This document shows, in pieces, positions 41,187 through 51,905 of a stretch of 64,000 nucleotides of DNA. The first letter of the stretch is position 1. Every line of letters starts with the position of its first letter. The notes beneath the pieces were generated by a model. The model made no database searches. It was not told the origin of the DNA and worked only from the letters and a program-made list of their open reading frames with translations. Position numbers and translations under genes: made by a program. The stretch comes from Aciditerrimonas ferrireducens. GTDB taxonomy: Bacteria > Actinomycetota > Acidimicrobiia > Acidimicrobiales > UBA8190. The stretch covers positions 1-64,000 of the forward strand of contig NZ_JAKHEX010000014.1 of assembly GCF_023130475.1 (NCBI RefSeq), read 5' to 3'.

Positions 41187-43397
41187 TCAGTCCAGCCAGC
41201 GGGGCAGGGCGCCGCGCCAAGCCCGGTGGGCGCTCTCGAGGTCCAGGTCGAGGAGGCCGGGGACGAGGAGGCGGTCCCCGCCGGTCTCCCCGAGGTCGCT
41301 CACCGGCACCCCCGCCGCCTCGGCGGCGGCCCGGACGGCCGCAGGCTCCCGGGTGCAGACCACGACCCGGCTGGGCGCCTCGGAGAAGAGCGCCCGCTGG
41401 TCGGGGAGGCCCCGGACGACGGCCCCGACGCCGCCGGCGAGGGCCAGCTCGGCGAGGGCGAGGGCGAGGCCGCCGTCGGCCACGTCGTGGAGACCGTCGA
41501 GCAGCCCCGGCTCGTGGACCAAGGAGACCAGGAGGTCGAGCAGGCGGCGGTGGGCGACCGGGTCGAAGGCGGGCAGCGGACCGCCGCTGCGGCCGGCGGC
41601 CTGGGCGAAGCGGGAGCCGCCGAGCTCGTCGCGGGGCCGGCCGAGGAGGAGGAGCCGGGCGCCGGGGACGAGGCGGACCCGGGGCAGGTCGGGGCGGAGC
41701 CGGTCGAGGAGGCCGAGGACGGCCACCACCGGGGTGGGGTCGATGTCCTGGCCGCCGGCCTCGTTGTAGAGGCTGACGTTGCCCCCGACCACGGGCAGGT
41801 CGAGGGCCCGGCAGGCCTCGGCGAGGCCGTCGACCACCTGCTCGAGCTGCCAGGCCACCTCGGGGTGCTCGGGGTTCCCGAGGTTCAGGCAGTTCACGAG
41901 GCAGATCGGGCGGCCCCCGCCGCAGGCGACGTTGAGGGTCGCCTCGGCGACGAGCAGGGTGGTGCCGACCCGGGGGTCGTGGGCGCACCAGCGGGGGTTG
42001 CCGTCGGCGGAGACGGCCAGGCCCTTGCCTCGCCAGGGGACCCCGGGGGCCGCGAGGCGGAGCACCGCGGCGTCGCCGCCGGGCCCGACGACGGTGTTGC
42101 CGAGGAGCTGGTGGTCGTACTGCTGGTAGGCCCAGGCGGGGTCGGCCAGCCAGCTGGCGACGAGCGCCGCGGCGGCCCCGGGGTCGAGGGCCGGGACCTC
42201 CCCGGGGTCGTCCTCGGGCCGGGGTCGGGCCGGGGGCCGGGCGGGGCGTCGGTAGCAGGGGGCCTCGTCGGCCAGGGCGGCGGCCGGCACGTCGGCGAGG
42301 ACCGCCCCGCCGGGCCCGTCGAGGACCCGGAGCCGGCCCCGCCCCTCGACCGGCGGGGTGACCCGGCCGATGACGCTGGCCCGGACCTCCCAGCGGTCGC
42401 AGACCTCCTGGAGGTCGGCGAGCCGAGCCGGTTCGACGACGGCCAGCATGCGTTCTTGGCTCTCGGAGGTCATGACCTCGGCCGGGGTCATGCCGGGTTC
42501 CCGGCGGGGCACGGCCCGGACGTCGAGGTCGATGCCGACCCCGCCCCGGGCGGCGGTCTCGGAGGCCGCGCAGGTCAGGCCGGCCCCGCCCAGGTCGCAG
42601 AGGGCGACGAGGAGGCGCCGCTCGAGGAGCTCGAGGCAGGCCTCCATGAGGCGCTTCTCCTCGTAGGGGTCCCCGACCTGGACGCTGGGCCGCTTCTCGT
42701 CGCCGGCCCCGGGCTCGGCCGCGAAGCCGGCGGAGGCCAGGACGCTGACCCCCCCGATGCCGTCCCGGCCGGTAGCCGCCCCGAGGAGGACCACGAGGTT
42801 GCCGGGGCCCTCGGCCCGGGCGAGGGCCAGGCGTTCGGTGGGCAGGACCCCGATGCACATGACGTTCACCAGGAGGTTCCGGGCGTAGCCGGGGGCGCTG
42901 ACCAGCTCGCCGCCGACCGTGGGCACCCCGACGGCGTTGCCGTAGGCCGAGATGCCCCGGACGATGCCGTCGAGGTGCCAGCGGCTCCTGGGGTCCTCGA
43001 GGGGGCCGACGTAGATGGGGTCGAGGAGCGCGAGCGGCCGGGCCCCCATGGTGAAGACGTCCCGGAGGATCCCGCCGATGCCGGTGGCCGCCCCCTGGGT
43101 CGGCTCGACCGCCGAGGGGTGGTTGTGGCTCTCGATCCGGACGGCCACGGCCAGGCCGTCGCCGACGTCGACCACCCCGGCGTTCTCCCCGGGGCCGACC
43201 AGCACCGCCGGACCGCTGGTCGGCAGGCGCCGGAGGTGCAGCCGGGACGACTTGTAGGAGCAGTGCTCGCTCCACATGACCGAGAACATGGCCAGTTCGA
43301 GGGGGTTGGGGGGCCGGCCGAGGGCTCCTTCGACCGCCTGGGCCTCGTCGTCGGTCAAGCCGAGGGCCCGGTGCAGGGGCAGGGTGTCAGAGCTCAT
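41187..43397 (-). CDS. purL: FGAM synthase, large subunit
   Basis: A 736-residue small-type PurL, the ATP-binding subunit of phosphoribosylformylglycinamidine synthase, which works with PurQ and PurS. MFSVMWSEHCSYKSSR, VRIESHNHPSAVEPTQGAATGIGGILRD, SESQERMLAVVEP and VVGGNVSLYNE are family motifs. ATG 43397 overlaps the purQ stop (ATGA). It is the last gene of purA-purD-purB-purC-purS-purQ-purL. Confidence 0.95.
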   Translation of the reverse strand: MSSDTLPLHRALGLTDDEAQAVEGALGRPPNPLELAMFSVMWSEHCSYKSSRLHLRRLPTSGPAVLVGPGENAGVVDVGDGLAVAVRIESHNHPSAVEPTQGAATGIGGILRDVFTMGARPLALLDPIYVGPLEDPRSRWHLDGIVRGISAYGNAVGVPTVGGELVSAPGYARNLLVNVMCIGVLPTERLALARAEGPGNLVVLLGAATGRDGIGGVSVLASAGFAAEPGAGDEKRPSVQVGDPYEEKRLMEACLELLERRLLVALCDLGGAGLTCAASETAARGGVGIDLDVRAVPRREPGMTPAEVMTSESQERMLAVVEPARLADLQEVCDRWEVRASVIGRVTPPVEGRGRLRVLDGPGGAVLADVPAAALADEAPCYRRPARPPARPRPEDDPGEVPALDPGAAAALVASWLADPAWAYQQYDHQLLGNTVVGPGGDAAVLRLAAPGVPWRGKGLAVSADGNPRWCAHDPRVGTTLLVAEATLNVACGGGRPICLVNCLNLGNPEHPEVAWQLEQVVDGLAEACRALDLPVVGGNVSLYNEAGGQDIDPTPVVAVLGLLDRLRPDLPRVRLVPGARLLLLGRPRDELGGSRFAQAAGRSGGPLPAFDPVAHRRLLDLLVSLVHEPGLLDGLHDVADGGLALALAELALAGGVGAVVRGLPDQRALFSEAPSRVVVCTREPAAVRAAAEAAGVPVSDLGETGGDRLLVPGLLDLDLESAHRAWRGALPRWLD

Positions 43398-44086
43398 CGG
43401 CGGGCTCCGCTGGCCGAGCGGTCGAGGGCGGCGGCGAGCAGGGAGCGGAGGAGCACCTGGCCGTCGGTGCCGCCCTGGAGGGGGTCCGAGGCCCGCTCGG
43501 GATGCGGCATGAGGCCGACGACGTTGCCGGCCTCGTTGCAGACCCCGGCCACGTCCCCCTGGGAGCCGTTGGGGTTCTCGAGGTACCGCAGGACGACCTG
43601 GCCGGCGGCCTCCAGGCGCTCGAGGGTCGCCGGGTCCACGCGATACGCGCCGGAGAAGTGGTTGACCGGCACGACGAGCTCCTGGCCGGCCTCGGCCTGG
43701 CCGGTGAGGACGGTGCCGGTGCGTTCGACCCGGAGGCGGACCGGTCGGCAGACGAAGCGCAGGGAACGGTTGACCCCGAGGGCGCCGGGCAGGAGACCGG
43801 CCTCGGTGAGGACCTGGAAACCGTTGCAGATGCCGACCACCGGGCCGCCGGCCGCCGCGAAGTCGGCCACGGCCCCCATGACCGGGGAGAAGCGGGCCAG
43901 GGCCCCGGGGCGCAGGTAGTCGCCGTGGGCGAAGCCGCCGGGGAGGACGACGGCGTCGACCCCGTGGAGGTCGGGGTCCTGGTGCCAGAGCATCCGGGCC
44001 TCCCCGCCCAGGCGCCCAAGGGCCTCGGCCACGTCGTGCTCGCAGTTCGTCCCGGGGAACACCACCACGCCGACCCGGGCGGTCAT
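43394..44086 (-). CDS. purQ: FGAM synthase, glutaminase subunit
   Basis: A 230-residue class I glutamine amidotransferase that supplies ammonia to PurL. VVVFPGTNCEHDV starts it, the nucleophile is Cys in VVGICNGFQVLTEAGLLPGAL, and the His/Glu pair is in LMPHPERAS. ATG start coupled to purS by a 4-nt overlap and to purL likewise. Confidence 0.95.
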   Translation of the reverse strand: MTARVGVVVFPGTNCEHDVAEALGRLGGEARMLWHQDPDLHGVDAVVLPGGFAHGDYLRPGALARFSPVMGAVADFAAAGGPVVGICNGFQVLTEAGLLPGALGVNRSLRFVCRPVRLRVERTGTVLTGQAEAGQELVVPVNHFSGAYRVDPATLERLEAAGQVVLRYLENPNGSQGDVAGVCNEAGNVVGLMPHPERASDPLQGGTDGQVLLRSLLAAALDRSASGARR

Positions 44087-44370
44087 GGCCGGGGGCCCTC
44101 CTCGGGGGCGTTCGGCAGCGCCTCGACGGCCAGCACCTCGTAGTCCTCCATGACGGCGTTGGCCAGGAGCCGAGCGGCTACTGCCTCGGCCGTGCGCCGG
44201 GCCGTGGGCTCGTCGGGGGCTTCGAGGGTCAGACGGACCGCCTTGCCCAGGCGGACCCCCTCGACCCCGTCGAACCCGAGGGCCGGCAGGGCCCGGGCCA
44301 CGGTGCTCCCGGCCGGGTCGGCGATGCCGGGCCGCAGGCGCACCTCGACGAGGACACCGAAGCGGCTCAT
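44083..44370 (-). CDS. purS: FGAM synthase, PurS subunit
   Basis: A 95-residue PurS, which docks PurQ onto PurL. VLVEVRLRPGIADPAGSTVARALPALGF and VRLGKAVRLTLEAPD are its signature. The C-terminal tail is about ten residues longer than usual. ATG 44370 overlaps the purC stop (ATGA). The reading frame upstream of this ATG is only a shadow of purC. Confidence 0.93.
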   Translation of the reverse strand: MSRFGVLVEVRLRPGIADPAGSTVARALPALGFDGVEGVRLGKAVRLTLEAPDEPTARRTAEAVAARLLANAVMEDYEVLAVEALPNAPEEGPRP

Positions 44371-45263
44371 GCCGCCGCTCCGTACCAGTCGTCCAGGCTG
44401 GCCCCGCAGAGCAGCTCGTAGGCGGTCCGGTAGCGCTGGGCGGTGGCCTCGACTACCTCGGGGGGCAGGTCGGGGGCCGGGGGCCGCTTGTCCCAGCCGC
44501 TCCGGGCAAGCCAGTCCCGGAGGGGCTGCTTGTCGAACGACGGCGGGAGGCGGCCCGGGGCCCAGGCGTCGGCCGGCCAGAACCGGGAGGAGTCGGGGGT
44601 CAGGACCTCGTCGCAGATGGCGAGCCGGCCCTCGATGAGGCCGAGCTCGAACTTCGTGTCGGCCACCAGGATCCCCCGGACCTCGGCCAGGGCGGCGGCC
44701 CGGCGGTAGGCCTCGAGGCAGAGGTCCCGGGCCTGCCCGGCCAGGGTCGGGCCAACGAGCTCGCAGGCCTCGGCGAAGGAGATGTTCCGGTCGTGGCCCT
44801 CCTCGGCCTTCACCGACGGGGTGAAGAGGGGTTCGGGCAGCCGGTCCGCGAGGGCGAGGCCGGGGGGCAGGGGCGTGCCGTGGACCGTGCCGGCCTCCTG
44901 GTACTCCGCGGCGGCCGAGCCGGCCAGGTAGCCCCGGACGATGCACTCGATGGGCAGCATCTCGGCCCGCCGGACCAGCATGGCCCGACCGGCCACGGGA
45001 CCATCCTGGGGGTCGGCGAGCTCGGCGGGAAGGGGGGGGAACTCGACGGGGTCGGCGGTGACGAGGTGGCTCGGGGCCAGGTCCGAAAGGGCCAGGGTCC
45101 AGTGGACGGTCATGGCCGTGAGGACCCGGCCCTTGTCGGGGATGGCCTGGGGCAGGACCACGTCGAAGGCCGAGACCCGGTTGGAGGCCACCATGAGCAG
45201 CAGGCCGTCCCCGGCGTCGTAGAGGTCCCGGACCTTGCCGGCCCGGAGCTTCGTCAGGGACAT
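44367..45263 (-). CDS. purC: SAICAR synthetase
   Basis: A 298-residue enzyme adding aspartate to CAIR. RAGKVRDLYDAGDGLLLMVASNRVSAFDVVLP, IPDKGRVLTAM, ECIVRGYLAGSAAAEYQ and DTKFELGLIEG are the family motifs. ATG 45263 follows GGAGGAGAG and lies inside the last codons of purB (10-nt overlap). purE/purK, which make its substrate, are not in the window. Confidence 0.95.
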   Translation of the reverse strand: MSLTKLRAGKVRDLYDAGDGLLLMVASNRVSAFDVVLPQAIPDKGRVLTAMTVHWTLALSDLAPSHLVTADPVEFPPLPAELADPQDGPVAGRAMLVRRAEMLPIECIVRGYLAGSAAAEYQEAGTVHGTPLPPGLALADRLPEPLFTPSVKAEEGHDRNISFAEACELVGPTLAGQARDLCLEAYRRAAALAEVRGILVADTKFELGLIEGRLAICDEVLTPDSSRFWPADAWAPGRLPPSFDKQPLRDWLARSGWDKRPPAPDLPPEVVEATAQRYRTAYELLCGASLDDWYGAAA

Positions 45264-46624
45264 GGGGCCCTCTCCTCCTTCCTCTCTCCCGGCGGCGCAG
45301 CGCCGGGTCCGTCGTCGGGTCCCCCCGGTCCAGTGGCGTCGCGGGCACCGGGCCCGACCTCGACCGCCTCGAGGGCGTCGAGGAAGCGGTGGACGTGGCG
45401 GAGGGACCGCGCCACGTCGAAGGCCGCGGCCAGCTCGGTGCTCGCCAGGGGCACCTCGGGGTCCTCCTCGAGCACCGTCCGGAAGGGCCGCTGCTCCTCC
45501 CAGGCCCGTCGGGCGTCCCGCTGGACGATCCGGTAGGCCTGGTCGCGGCTGAGCCCGGCACCGACGAGGGCGAGGAGGACCGGCTGGCTGAAGACCAGGC
45601 CCAGGGAGCCCTCGAGGAGGTTCCGGGCCATGCGGTCCCGGTGGACCACCAGGCCCTCGACGAGGCCGGTGGCCCGCCGGGTCACGTAGCAGGCCAGCGT
45701 CAAGGCGTCGGGCAGGGCGACCCGCTCGACCGAGCTGTGGGAGATGTCCCGCTCGTGCCAGAGGGCCACGTTCTCCAGCCCGGCGCCCAGGTAGCCCCGC
45801 AGGAGCCGGGCGAGGCCCGTGAGCCGTTCGGCCAGGTGCCCGGACCCGAAGGGTTCCTCGACCTCGCCGAGCTCGCTGCGGGCCAGATGGCGGACCTCGG
45901 TTGCCAGCTGCTCGATCGTGGCCCCGAGGGAGGCGCAGGCGTAGAGCAGCTCGGCGTGGCGGTCCCGGGCCACCACTTGGGTCGCCGGCACCGGGGCGAG
46001 GCCGAGGGCGGCGCAGACGTGGGCCTCGACCGCCGGGTCGATGTTCGAGTAGGTGCCGACGGCGCCCGAGAGCTTGCCGACGGCCATCTGGGCCCGGGCC
46101 CGCCGGAGCCGCTGGCGGTCCCGGTCGGCCTGGAGGCACCAGAGGGCCAGTTTGGCCCCGAAGGTGGTGGGCTCGGCCTGCATGCCGTGGGTCCGCCCGG
46201 CCATGGGGGTCCCGATCTCCTCGGTAGCCCGGCGCCGGAGCGCCTCGACGAGCCGGTCGAGGTCCGCCAGGACCACGTCGGCGGCCGCCACCAGGACCAC
46301 CGAGAGGGCGGTGTCGACCACGTCGGAGGAGGTGAGCCCGTAGTGGACCCAGCTGCCCTCCGGCTGGCCGATGCGGTCCTGGACGACGTCCACAAAGGCG
46401 GCCACGTCGTGGTCGGTGACCCGTTCCCGCTCGGCCACGGCGGCGACGAAGGCGTCGTCCACCAGCGGGGCGCGCCGGCGAACCTCGGCCGCCACCTCGG
46501 GGTCGAGGACCCCGATCGCGGCCCAGCCCTCCACGGCCAGCAGCTCGACCTCCAGCCAGGTGGCGAGCCGTCGGCGGTCGGAGAAGAGCTCGGCCATCTC
46601 CGGGGGGGTGTAGCGCGGGATCAC
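45254..46624 (-). CDS. purB: Adenylosuccinate lyase
   Basis: A 456-residue fumarase-superfamily enzyme used twice in purine synthesis. YTPPEMAELFSDRRRLATWLEVELLAVE starts it, the His-containing TSSDVVDTALS and GRTHGMQAEP follow, and the signature is SGAVGTYSNIDP with GSGHLAERLTG. The last 25 residues are a charged, Pro-rich extension. GTG 46624 overlaps the purD stop (GTGA). Confidence 0.95.
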   Translation of the reverse strand: MIPRYTPPEMAELFSDRRRLATWLEVELLAVEGWAAIGVLDPEVAAEVRRRAPLVDDAFVAAVAERERVTDHDVAAFVDVVQDRIGQPEGSWVHYGLTSSDVVDTALSVVLVAAADVVLADLDRLVEALRRRATEEIGTPMAGRTHGMQAEPTTFGAKLALWCLQADRDRQRLRRARAQMAVGKLSGAVGTYSNIDPAVEAHVCAALGLAPVPATQVVARDRHAELLYACASLGATIEQLATEVRHLARSELGEVEEPFGSGHLAERLTGLARLLRGYLGAGLENVALWHERDISHSSVERVALPDALTLACYVTRRATGLVEGLVVHRDRMARNLLEGSLGLVFSQPVLLALVGAGLSRDQAYRIVQRDARRAWEEQRPFRTVLEEDPEVPLASTELAAAFDVARSLRHVHRFLDALEAVEVGPGARDATGPGGPDDGPGAAPPGERKEERAPCP

Positions 46625-47886
46625 CGGTCCTCGTCCTCCTCGAGGCGGGCGACGTCGGTCCGCCACTGGCCGCCGGGCAGGTGGACGGCGGCCAGGGCCT
46701 CGTAGGCCCGCGCCCGGGCCTGCCCGAGGTCCGGTCCCTGGCCGACCAGGGTCAGGACCCGGCCGCCGGTCGCCCGGACCCGGCCGTCGTCGCCCCGGGC
46801 GGTGGCCCCGTGGAGCACGGTCACCCCCGGCAGGGCGGCGGCCTCCTCCAGGCCCTCGAGCACCCCGCCGGTCTCGGGGGCCCGGGGATAGCCGGGGGCG
46901 GCCAGGACCACGCCGACCGCGGCGTCGGGGCTGGGCCGGGGGTCGCTGCGCAGGCGCCCGCTGGCCGCCTCGGCGAAGAGCCCGGCGAGGTCCTCGGGGA
47001 CGCGGGGCAGGACCACCTGGGCCTCGGGGTCCCCGAGGCGGACGTTGAGCTCGAGGACCATGGGGCCGTCGACGGTCAGCATGAGCCCGACGTAGAGGAC
47101 GCCCCGGTAGTCGACGGCCCGGCGCCGCAAGGCGGCCAGGATCGGTTCGACGATCTGGTCCAGGACCTGGTCCTGGGTGCGGTGGTCGAAGTCGGGCACC
47201 GGGGAGTAGGCCCCCATGCCCCCCGTGTTCGGCCCCTGGTCCCCGTCGAGGAGGCGCTTGGCGTCCCGGGCCGGGGGCAGGGACACAACGCGGGTGCCGT
47301 CGGTCAGGACCATGAGGGAGACCTCCCGCCCGGACAGGCCCTCTTCGACCACCACGGTCCGTCCGGCGTCTCCGAAGGCCGCGCCGGAGAGCTTGGCCGC
47401 CAGGTCGGCCTCGGCCTCGGCCGGGTCCTCGGTGACCAGCACCCCCTTGCCGGCGGCCAGGCCGTCGGTCTTCACCACGAAGGGCCCGGGCAGCTCGCGG
47501 AGGAACGCCTTCGCCTCGGCGAGGTCGTCGAAGATCCCGAAGCGCGCCGTGGGCACCTTGGCCTCGGCGAGCAGCCGCTTCATGGCGGCCTTCGAGCCCT
47601 CCAGGACCGCGCCGGCCGCCCCGGGTCCGAGGACCAACCGGCCGAGGGCCCGCAGCCGGTCGGCCAGACCGGCCACCAGGGGCTCCTCGGGGCCGACGAC
47701 CACGAGGTCGGCCTCGATGGCCTCGGGTGGTTCGCTCGAGGCGTCGATCCGCTGGCCACCGGGCACGGGCCCGACGAACGGGCAGCGCTCGGCCTCGGGC
47801 CGCTGGACGACGACGTCCACCGTCCGGGCCAGGGCCAGGGCCAGGGCGTGCTCCCGGGCACCGCTGCCGACGACGAGGGCGCGCAC
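46621..47886 (-). CDS. purD: Phosphoribosylamine-glycine ligase
   Basis: A 421-residue ATP-grasp enzyme. MRALVVGSGAREHALALAL is the N-terminal motif, GPFVVKTDGLAAGKGV the ATP loop, and DGDQGPNTGGMGAYSPVPDF and LELNVRLGDPEAQVVLPR mark the active site. The product is GAR, the second purine step. It lies 11 nt after purA and is coupled to purB. Confidence 0.95.
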   Translation of the reverse strand: MRALVVGSGAREHALALALARTVDVVVQRPEAERCPFVGPVPGGQRIDASSEPPEAIEADLVVVGPEEPLVAGLADRLRALGRLVLGPGAAGAVLEGSKAAMKRLLAEAKVPTARFGIFDDLAEAKAFLRELPGPFVVKTDGLAAGKGVLVTEDPAEAEADLAAKLSGAAFGDAGRTVVVEEGLSGREVSLMVLTDGTRVVSLPPARDAKRLLDGDQGPNTGGMGAYSPVPDFDHRTQDQVLDQIVEPILAALRRRAVDYRGVLYVGLMLTVDGPMVLELNVRLGDPEAQVVLPRVPEDLAGLFAEAASGRLRSDPRPSPDAAVGVVLAAPGYPRAPETGGVLEGLEEAAALPGVTVLHGATARGDDGRVRATGGRVLTLVGQGPDLGQARARAYEALAAVHLPGGQWRTDVARLEEDEDR

Positions 47887-47897
47887 TGCTCGCGGGC

Positions 47898-49178
47898 TCA
47901 GGCGGCCAACCGGACGACCTGGTCCCGGCCGGGACCGGTGCCGACCAGGCGGATGGGCACGCCAATCTGCTCGGCCAGGAAGGCCACGTACTGCTGGGCT
48001 TCGGGGGGCAGGGGGTCGCCGGGGCCGAGGCGACCGAGCTCGCAGCGCCAGCCGGGCAGCTCCTCGTAGACCGGGCTGACCCGATGGAGGACCGACTGGT
48101 GGTAGGGGGGCTGGCGGAGCAGCTCGTCGCCGTCCCGGTAGGCCACGCAGACCTTCACCGTCTCAAGGGTGTCGAGCACGTCGAGCTTCGTCAGGGCCAC
48201 CTCGTCGAGGCCGTTCAGCCGGACCGCCTGGCGCAGCAGGACCGCGTCGAACCAGCCGCAGCGCCGCTTGCGGCCGGTGTTCGTGCCGTACTCCCGGCCC
48301 CGCTCCACCAGCAGGTCCCCGAGCTCGCCGTGGAGCTCGGTCGGCATGGGGCCAGCCCCGACCCGGGTGACGTAGGCCTTGGCCACCCCGAGCACCCGGT
48401 CGACGGCCCGGGGCCCAATCCCGGCCCCCACGCAGGCCCCGCCGGCGGTCGGGTTGGAGGAGGTGACGAAGGGGTAGGTGCCATGGTCGAGGTCCAAGAA
48501 GGTCGCCTGGGCCCCTTCCAGGAGGACCTGGCGACCCGAGGCCAGGGCGTCGTGGACCACCGCCACGGCGTCCCCCACCATGGGCAGGAGACGCGGCGCG
48601 TACTCCTCGAGGTACTGGGCGCAGATGTCCTCGGCCCGAAGCGGCAGCCGGTTGTAGACCTTGGCCAGGACAGCGTTCTTCTCCTTCAGGGCCACGTCCA
48701 GCTTCTGCCGGAAGATCTTCGGGTCGGCCAGGTCCTGGACCCGCAACCCGACCCGGGCGGCCTTGTCCGCGTAGGCCGGGCCGATGCCCCGCTTCGTGGT
48801 GCCCAGGGAAGCCTTGCCCAGGTACCGCTCGGTCACCCGGTCGAGTTCCAGGTGGTAGGGCATGATGAGGTGGGCGTTGCCGCTCACGATCAGGCGGCTG
48901 GTGTCCACCCCGCGGGCAGCCAGGGCGTCGAGCTCGGCGAGGAGCACCCCGGGCTCCACGACGACCCCGTTGCCGATGACCGGCGTGATGTGGGGGTAGA
49001 GGATGCCGCTCGGCACCAGCTGGAGGGCGAAGCTGTCGCCGCCGACCACGACGGTGTGCCCGGCGTTGTGCCCGCCCTGGTAGCGGACCACGACGTCCAT
49101 GGACCCCGCCAGCAGGTCCGTCACCTTGCCCTTGCCCTCGTCGCCCCACTGGGTCCCGACGACCACGGTTGCGGGCAC
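47898..49178 (-). CDS. purA: Adenylosuccinate synthetase
   Basis: A 426-residue GTP-dependent enzyme joining IMP and aspartate. [20 protein letters not shown] is the GTP loop, [16 protein letters not shown] and [24 protein letters not shown] the catalytic motifs, and [10 protein letters not shown] and [15 protein letters not shown] follow. GTG 49178 is supported by GGAGGAG upstream. First gene of the long purine run; TACAGT at 49220-49215 may be its -10. Confidence 0.95.
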   Translation of the reverse strand: MPATVVVGTQWGDEGKGKVTDLLAGSMDVVVRYQGGHNAGHTVVVGGDSFALQLVPSGILYPHITPVIGNGVVVEPGVLLAELDALAARGVDTSRLIVSGNAHLIMPYHLELDRVTERYLGKASLGTTKRGIGPAYADKAARVGLRVQDLADPKIFRQKLDVALKEKNAVLAKVYNRLPLRAEDICAQYLEEYAPRLLPMVGDAVAVVHDALASGRQVLLEGAQATFLDLDHGTYPFVTSSNPTAGGACVGAGIGPRAVDRVLGVAKAYVTRVGAGPMPTELHGELGDLLVERGREYGTNTGRKRRCGWFDAVLLRQAVRLNGLDEVALTKLDVLDTLETVKVCVAYRDGDELLRQPPYHQSVLHRVSPVYEELPGWRCELGRLGPGDPLPPEAQQYVAFLAEQIGVPIRLVGTGPGRDQVVRLAA

Positions 49179-49214
49179 GCGCGCTCCTCCGTTGATGCCA
49201 GCGGATTACGCCCC

Positions 49215-49220
49215 ACTGTA
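49215..49220 (-). promoter_or_regulatory. -10 element of purA
   Basis: TACAGT on the minus strand; a start near 49207 would give a leader of about 30 nt with GGAGGAG before GTG 49178. No clear -35 is visible. Confidence 0.4.
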
Positions 49221-49227
49221 CCCCGTG

Positions 49228-49261
49228 CCGGACCGGCCGGCGGCGAGCCGGCCCGGTCCGG
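49228..49261 (-). terminator. Strong hairpin after clpB
   Basis: CCGGACCGG (49228-49236) pairs with CCGGTCCGG (49253-49261), and CCGGC with GCCGG inside, giving a 14-bp stem with one bulge and a 5-nt loop. It lies between the clpB stop and the purA promoter on the minus strand and would separate the two units. Confidence 0.6.
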
Positions 49262-49284
49262 GAGGGGTGCGCAGCGGAGGGTGC

Positions 49285-51777
49285 TCAGCGGAGGGTGAGC
49301 TGCCCCTGGTCGTCGAGGTCGACGGTGACCGTGGCGCCCTCGGGGTAGCGGCCCTGGAGGACGGCGAGGGCCAAGGGGTCCTCGACCTGGCGCTGGATGA
49401 CCCGCCGGAGGGGCCGGGCCCCGAAGGCCGGGTCGTAGCCCAGCTCGGCGAGCTTGTCCCGAGCCGGGTCGGTGACCTGGAGGGTCAAGCGCCGTTCCTG
49501 GAGCCGGGCGGCCAGGCGGCCGAGCTGGATGTCGACGATCCGACGGAGGTCCTCTCGCCCGAGGGGCTTGAACCGGACGATCTCGTCGATGCGGTTCACG
49601 AACTCGGGCTTGAAGAAGTCCCTCGGGTCACCGGGCAGGTTCGAGGTCATGATGAGCACCGTGTTCGTGAAGCTCACCGTGCGGCCCTGCCCGTCGGTCA
49701 GCCGGCCGTCCTCGAGGACCTGGAGCAGCACGTTGAACACGTCGGGGTGCGCTTTCTCCACCTCGTCGAGCAGCACCACCGCGTAGGGCCGACGGCGGAC
49801 CGCCTCGGTGAGCTGACCGCCCTCCTCGTAGCCCACGTAACCCGGCGGAGCCCCCACCAGGCGGGACACGGTGTGCTTCTCCTGGTACTCGCCCATGTCG
49901 ATCCGGACCATGGCACGGTCGTCGTCGAACAAGAAGTCCGCCAGCGCCCGGGCGAGCTCCGTCTTGCCGACCCCGGTCGGCCCGAGGAACAAGAACGAGC
50001 CGATCGGCCGGTTCGGGTCCGAGAGCCCGGCCCGGGAGCGGCGAATGGCGTTCGCCACCGCCGCCACCGCCTCGTCCTGGCCGACCACCCGCTCGTGGAG
50101 CGCTTCCTCCATGCGCACCAGCTTCTGGACCTCGCCCTCCATGAGGCGGGTGACCGGGATCCCGGTCCAGCGGCTCACCACCTCGGCGATGTCCTCGGCG
50201 TCGACCTCCTCCTTGAGCATGGCCCCGTTCGCCTGGAGCTTCGCCAGGGCCTCGCTGGCCTGCTGCACCTGGCGCTCCAGCTCGGGCACCTTGCCGTAGC
50301 GGATCTCGGAGGCCTTGGTCAGGTCCCCCTCCCGGGCGTAACGCTCCGCCTCCACTCGGGCGTTCTCCAACTCCCCTTTCAAGCGGCGGATCTCGGCGAT
50401 CGCCTCCTTCTCCGCCTGCCACCTGGCCGTCATCGCCGCGGCCTGCTCCTTGAGCTCCGCCAGCTCCTTCTCCAGCTTCGCCAGGCGCTCCTTGGAGGCC
50501 TCATCGGTCTCCTTCGAGAGCGCCACCCGCTCGATCTCCAACTGGCGGATCCGCCGCGTCACCACGTCGATCTCGGTCGGCATCGAGTCGATCTCGATCC
50601 GCAACCGGCTCGCCGCCTCGTCCACCAGGTCGATCGCCTTGTCCGGCAGGAACCGGCCCGTGACGTAGCGGTCCGAGAGCACCGCCGCGGCCACCAGCGC
50701 CTGGTCCTGGATGCGGACGCCGTGGTGCACCTCGTAACGCTCCTTCAAGCCCCGCAGGATGGCGATCGTGTCCTCCACCGACGGTTGACCCACGAACACC
50801 GGCTGGAACCGACGCTCCAGCGCCGCGTCCCTCTCGATATGGGTCCGGTACTCGTCCAAGGTGGTCGCCCCGATCAAGCGCAGCTCCCCCCGGGCCAGCA
50901 TCGGCTTGATCATGTTCCCCGCGTCCATCGCCCCTTCGGCCGCACCGGCCCCCACGATGGTGTGCAGCTCGTCGATGAAGGTGATCACCCGCCCCTCCGC
51001 GTCGGTGATCTCCTTCAACACCGCCTTCAAGCGCTCCTCGAACTCCCCCCGGTACTTCGCGCCGGCCACCATCGCCGAGAGGTCCAGGGCCACCACCTGC
51101 TTGTCCCGCAACCCCTCGGGCACGTCCCCTTCGACGATCCGCTGGGCCAAGCCCTCGACGATCGCGGTCTTGCCCACCCCCGGCTCCCCGATCAGCACCG
51201 GGTTGTTCTTCGTCCGCCGGGACAGCACCTGCACCACCCGCCGGATCTCCTCATCCCGCCCGATCACCGGGTCCAGCTTCCCCGCCCGCGCCAACGCGGT
51301 CAGGTCCCGCCCGTAGCGCTCCAGCGCCTGGTACTGCGCCTCGGGGGTCGGCGAGGTCACCCGGTGCGAACCCCGCACCTCCCGCAGGGCGGCGAGCAGC
51401 TGGTCCCGCCCCACCCCGATCCGCTCCGCCATGGCCAAGAGCAGGTGCTCGACCGAGAGGTACTCGTCCCCCATCTCCCTTCGAGCCGCGTCCGCCTCCT
51501 CCAGCACCTCCCGGGCCTCCCGGCCCAAGGACGGCTCCGCCCCCCCATACGCCCGAGGCAGGCCCCGCAGCCGCTCCTCCGCCCGGCGCAGCACCACCCC
51601 CGGGTCCACCCCCGCCTTGGCCAGCACCGGCATGGCCACCCCCTCGGGCTGGCCCAACACGGCCACCAACAAATGATCCGGCGTCACCTCCGGGTGCGCC
51701 TGGTCCCGGGCCGCCGCGGTCGCCGCCGCGAACGCCTCCTGGGTCCTCACCGTCCACTGCCGCGGATCGAGCGCCAT
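49285..51777 (-). CDS. clpB: Protein-disaggregating chaperone ClpB
   Basis: An 830-residue AAA+ unfoldase that works with DnaK. The N domain (1-150), Walker A of the first ring GEPGVGKTA, a long M-domain coiled coil (about 410-520), and the second ring with [25 protein letters not shown] and [13 protein letters not shown] are all present. The linker between TSNL and FKPEF is short. ATG 51777 is chosen over GTG 51786 for GGAGGAGG just upstream. It lies downstream of hspR and is probably co-regulated with the DnaK operon. Confidence 0.95.
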   Translation of the reverse strand: MALDPRQWTVRTQEAFAAATAAARDQAHPEVTPDHLLVAVLGQPEGVAMPVLAKAGVDPGVVLRRAEERLRGLPRAYGGAEPSLGREAREVLEEADAARREMGDEYLSVEHLLLAMAERIGVGRDQLLAALREVRGSHRVTSPTPEAQYQALERYGRDLTALARAGKLDPVIGRDEEIRRVVQVLSRRTKNNPVLIGEPGVGKTAIVEGLAQRIVEGDVPEGLRDKQVVALDLSAMVAGAKYRGEFEERLKAVLKEITDAEGRVITFIDELHTIVGAGAAEGAMDAGNMIKPMLARGELRLIGATTLDEYRTHIERDAALERRFQPVFVGQPSVEDTIAILRGLKERYEVHHGVRIQDQALVAAAVLSDRYVTGRFLPDKAIDLVDEAASRLRIEIDSMPTEIDVVTRRIRQLEIERVALSKETDEASKERLAKLEKELAELKEQAAAMTARWQAEKEAIAEIRRLKGELENARVEAERYAREGDLTKASEIRYGKVPELERQVQQASEALAKLQANGAMLKEEVDAEDIAEVVSRWTGIPVTRLMEGEVQKLVRMEEALHERVVGQDEAVAAVANAIRRSRAGLSDPNRPIGSFLFLGPTGVGKTELARALADFLFDDDRAMVRIDMGEYQEKHTVSRLVGAPPGYVGYEEGGQLTEAVRRRPYAVVLLDEVEKAHPDVFNVLLQVLEDGRLTDGQGRTVSFTNTVLIMTSNLPGDPRDFFKPEFVNRIDEIVRFKPLGREDLRRIVDIQLGRLAARLQERRLTLQVTDPARDKLAELGYDPAFGARPLRRVIQRQVEDPLALAVLQGRYPEGATVTVDLDDQGQLTLR

Positions 51778-51905
51778 CGCGCCCACCTCCTCCTCGTCGC
51801 TCTCGTCCTGCGAACCCGCCCCGGAGCCCCGGGTGGGCCGCAGCCCTTACTCCCCGCCACGTCCCGCCGATCGTCGTGTCCTGCGCTCTTTCCTGCCTTC
51901 CTCGG

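Noticed and set aside
38820-43919. Plus-strand open frame of about 1,700 codons across purM, purF, the PHP gene and purL
   Set aside because: It is antisense to well-recognised genes and its composition (Gly, Glu, Pro, Arg, Ala repeats) is what GC-rich codon bias produces on the other strand. No domain is recognisable.
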